From contig JAJZAQ010000010.1 in the NCBI GenBank assembly GCA_021799355.1, positions 1 through 64,000 of the forward strand: a stretch of 64,000 nt of DNA, given 5' to 3'. Position numbers and translations under genes: made by a program. The DNA is from Pseudomonadota bacterium (GTDB lineage: Bacteria; Pseudomonadota; Gammaproteobacteria; Burkholderiales; Burkholderiaceae_C). The notes beneath the pieces were generated by a model. It was not told the DNA's origin. It worked only from the letters and a program-made list of their open reading frames with translations, and ran no database searches. This document shows, one piece after another, positions 62,104 to 64,000 of the stretch; position 1 is the first letter of the stretch, and each line of letters starts with the position of its first letter.

Positions 62104-63917
62104 CACGCGGCAAGGACGGGGCGAAACCGCCGCGCCCAGAGTTCGAGCGCGGCCAGCGCGCGCAGCTCGCGGGTGTGGTTGGCGCTGCCGGCGACGTGGG
62201 CGTCGAACAGCTGACGCACGGTGTCGGGCTGAAACAGCCGGGCGCCCAGGGCGTCGGGGGCGAACAGCAGGTCGTGCAGCCATTGGCGGCGCGGGCCGCG
62301 GAACCATTCGCCGATGGGCACGGTGAACATCTGTTTTTTGCGGTACGCCAGATCGGCGCCGATCAGCGGTTCGACGGCGCGCTTGAACCAGTGTTTTTTG
62401 TCGCCGTCGCGCAGCTTGGTGTCCCCGGTGGTGCGGAACGCGAGTTCGACCACGCGCCAGTCGAGCAGCGGGGTGCGGGCTTCGAGCGAGACGGCCATGC
62501 CCATGCGGTCGGGCTTGACCAGGTTGTTGCCCGGCAGCAGCAGCATGGTGTCGAGAAACAGCATCTGGTTGACGCGGTCGAAATGCGCCGCCTGCTGCAG
62601 CCAGGGCGCGGCGACGTCGCGCACGCTGTCCACTCCGGCCAGGCGTTGCGCCAGCCAGGGTTGAAACAGCGCGGCGCGCGCCTGTTCGCCGAACAGCCCG
62701 GTGTGCTCGATGTAGTGGCGGGCGAAGTCGGCGTCGGGCAGGGCGCGCAGCGCCGGGTCGGCCATGAAGCTGGCGTATTTGTCGTAGCCGGCGAACAGCT
62801 CGTCGCCGCCGTCGCCGGTGAGCACGACTTTGACCTCGGCGGCGGCCAGCCGCGCCACTTCCAGCGTGGGCAGGAACGAGGCGTCGCCGTGCGGCTGGTC
62901 GCAGTGCCACAGCGCCGTGTCCCAGTCGTCGAGCAGGTCCGGGGCGACGAGGCGCTCGCGGTGCAGGGCGCCAAAGCGCTGCGCGGCGTCGCGGGCGTAG
63001 GGCGATTCATCGAATCGCGGGTCGGAAAAGCCGATGCAGAAGGTGCGCGCCGGAGCGTGCAGGTGCCGCGCCATGAGCGCGACCACGGTGCTCGAATCCA
63101 CGCCGCCGGAGAGAAACGCGCCGCACGGCACGTCGGCGCGCAGCCGCAGCCGCACCGCATCGTCGAGCACGGCGAGCAATTCCTCCTGCCACTGGCCAAA
63201 GCCCTGCAGCGCCGGCTGCTGCGCCGCCAGGTTCCACCAGCGCCGCTCGTGCTGCTGCCCGGCGTCGAGACTGAGCATGGTGCCGGGCATGACGTGGCGG
63301 ATGCCGGCAAACAGCGTGAACGGCGGCGGCACATAGTTGTACGCCAGGTAGTGCTGCAGCGCGGGCAGGTGCAACTCGGGCGGCGAAGTGCGCGCAGCCA
63401 GCAGCGCCTTGATTTCCGATGCGAACAGCAGGCGCTGGCCGTCGTCACAGACGTACAGGGGTTTGACGCCGACGCGGTCGCGCACCAGGTGCAGCGTGGG
63501 CTGCGCCGTGCCGCCCGGGGCGTGGCGCGCGTCGTAGATGGCGATGGCGAACATGCCGTTGAGGCGGTGGACGAAGTCCAGCCCGTCGCGCTCGTACAGC
63601 CGCAGCAGCACCTCGGTGTCGCTGTGGTCGCTGTGAAAGCGCACGCCCTGACGCTGCAGTTCGTTGCGCAGTTCGACGTGGTTGAAAATTTCGCCGTTCT
63701 GCACCAGAGCGATGCGCCCGTCGTCGCTGACGAAGGGCTGGTGGCCACCGTCGATGTCGATGATCGCCAGCCGCCGGTTGCCCAGGGCCACCCCCGGACG
63801 CCGGAACACCCCGCTGTCGTCCGGGCCGCGGTGCACCAGGCTGGCGTCCATGGCCGCCAGCGCGGCGTCGTCGAGGCCGGCGCCGTGTCGATCGAAAAAA
63901 CCGTAGATTCCGCACAT
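62103..63917 (-). CDS. asnB: Asparagine synthetase-like amidotransferase
   Basis: The 604-residue protein has the glutamine amidotransferase N-terminus MCGIYGFFDRHG with nucleophile Cys2, NGEIFNHVELRNEL and SDTEVLLRLYERDG, and the PP-loop SGGVDSS in the C-terminal synthetase domain. It can use Gln-derived ammonia to amidate a carboxylate. Inside a glycan operon such AsnB proteins often amidate uronic or nonulosonic sugars, as WbpS-type proteins do; cellular asparagine synthesis is the alternative. ATG 63917 is preceded by the end of another gene. Confidence 0.93.
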   Translation of the reverse strand: MCGIYGFFDRHGAGLDDAALAAMDASLVHRGPDDSGVFRRPGVALGNRRLAIIDIDGGHQPFVSDDGRIALVQNGEIFNHVELRNELQRQGVRFHSDHSDTEVLLRLYERDGLDFVHRLNGMFAIAIYDARHAPGGTAQPTLHLVRDRVGVKPLYVCDDGQRLLFASEIKALLAARTSPPELHLPALQHYLAYNYVPPPFTLFAGIRHVMPGTMLSLDAGQQHERRWWNLAAQQPALQGFGQWQEELLAVLDDAVRLRLRADVPCGAFLSGGVDSSTVVALMARHLHAPARTFCIGFSDPRFDESPYARDAAQRFGALHRERLVAPDLLDDWDTALWHCDQPHGDASFLPTLEVARLAAAEVKVVLTGDGGDELFAGYDKYASFMADPALRALPDADFARHYIEHTGLFGEQARAALFQPWLAQRLAGVDSVRDVAAPWLQQAAHFDRVNQMLFLDTMLLLPGNNLVKPDRMGMAVSLEARTPLLDWRVVELAFRTTGDTKLRDGDKKHWFKRAVEPLIGADLAYRKKQMFTVPIGEWFRGPRRQWLHDLLFAPDALGARLFQPDTVRQLFDAHVAGSANHTRELRALAALELWARRFRPVLAA

Positions 63918-63949
63918 GGCTCCATTGTCGCGCCTGCCGGCGCGGCGGG

Positions 63950-64000
63950 TTAGTTCGCGCTGCGCCGCAGCAGTTGCACCACGGTCAGGGCGAGGATGCG
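63950..64000 (-). CDS. C-terminal end of an upstream gene (partial)
   Basis: The minus strand from the right edge reads RILALTVVQLLRRSAN and then TAA at 63952-63950. Only these 16 residues are in the window, so the family cannot be named. The 32-bp gap to asnB suggests it belongs to the same operon. Confidence 0.55.
   Translation of the reverse strand, partial: RILALTVVQLLRRSAN

Overview
The window looks like chromosomal DNA of a GC-rich betaproteobacterium, probably of the order Burkholderiales (a Thiomonas-like or related genus is possible, but I cannot fix the genus from sequence alone). The case rests on the gene families and their neighbourhoods: a YheT-type hydrolase beside a DUF2946 protein, the rsmI/yraN/diaA/dolP block, a ParC whose quinolone-region sequence reads [10 protein letters not shown], a fused MrpA in a six-gene Mrp operon, and minCDE. 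Almost all of the DNA is packed with short or overlapping junctions and is strongly GC-rich. The exception is the first 7.2 kb, which is visibly less GC-rich and contains no housekeeping genes.

Region by region. 1-7.6 kb: an accessory island on the minus strand with an SF1 helicase (RelE-like N terminus, ankyrin C terminus), a small possibly ParB-like protein, a very large tyrosine recombinase and a large unrecognised protein that runs off the left edge. It abuts an intact tRNA-Arg(CCG), a broken second copy of that tRNA's 5' half, and four TGGGCAC heptamers spaced exactly 11 bp. 8-21 kb: cytochrome c5, purU-NTF2-yheT-DUF2946, a SIMPL protein, a Do-family protease, RidA, topoisomerase IV (parE-parC), a GlcG-like protein and an SGNH hydrolase. 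21-27.7 kb: a MASE1-PAS-GGDEF diguanylate cyclase, rsmI, yraN-diaA-dolP, ppa and a beta-hydroxyacid dehydrogenase. 27.9-33.6 kb: a complete mrpA(B)CDEFG cation/proton antiporter operon. 33.6-45.5 kb: a DUF748/AsmA-like envelope protein, a DUF2235 hydrolase, then a tight plus-strand run (nitroreductase, DUF1992, pncB, lutC, NhaD-type antiporter, 2-hydroxyacid dehydrogenase, rmuC). 45.6-51.2 kb: B12-dependent ribonucleotide reductase, an Lrp regulator divergent from a DMT exporter, and an MFS transporter preceded by a coupled leader ORF. 51.2-53.1 kb: minCDE. 53.2-64 kb: a minus-strand glycan operon.

The glycan operon is the most coherent pathway. A membrane 4,6-dehydratase, a PLP aminotransferase, a NeuD/PglD acetyltransferase, a hydrolysing NeuC 2-epimerase, a NeuB synthase and a NeuA cytidylyltransferase together give the steps expected for CMP-legionaminic acid or a close relative by a UDP-linked route. 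A GT-B-like transferase and an AsnB-type amidotransferase lie upstream, and a LolD-like ATPase is coupled at the downstream end. The aminotransferase carries an N-terminal CBS pair, an unusual fusion.

The best candidate for something undescribed is the left island: a giant tyrosine recombinase with all catalytic residues, flanked by small and large partner proteins and a toxin-fold/helicase/ankyrin fusion, next to a tRNA with phased repeats.
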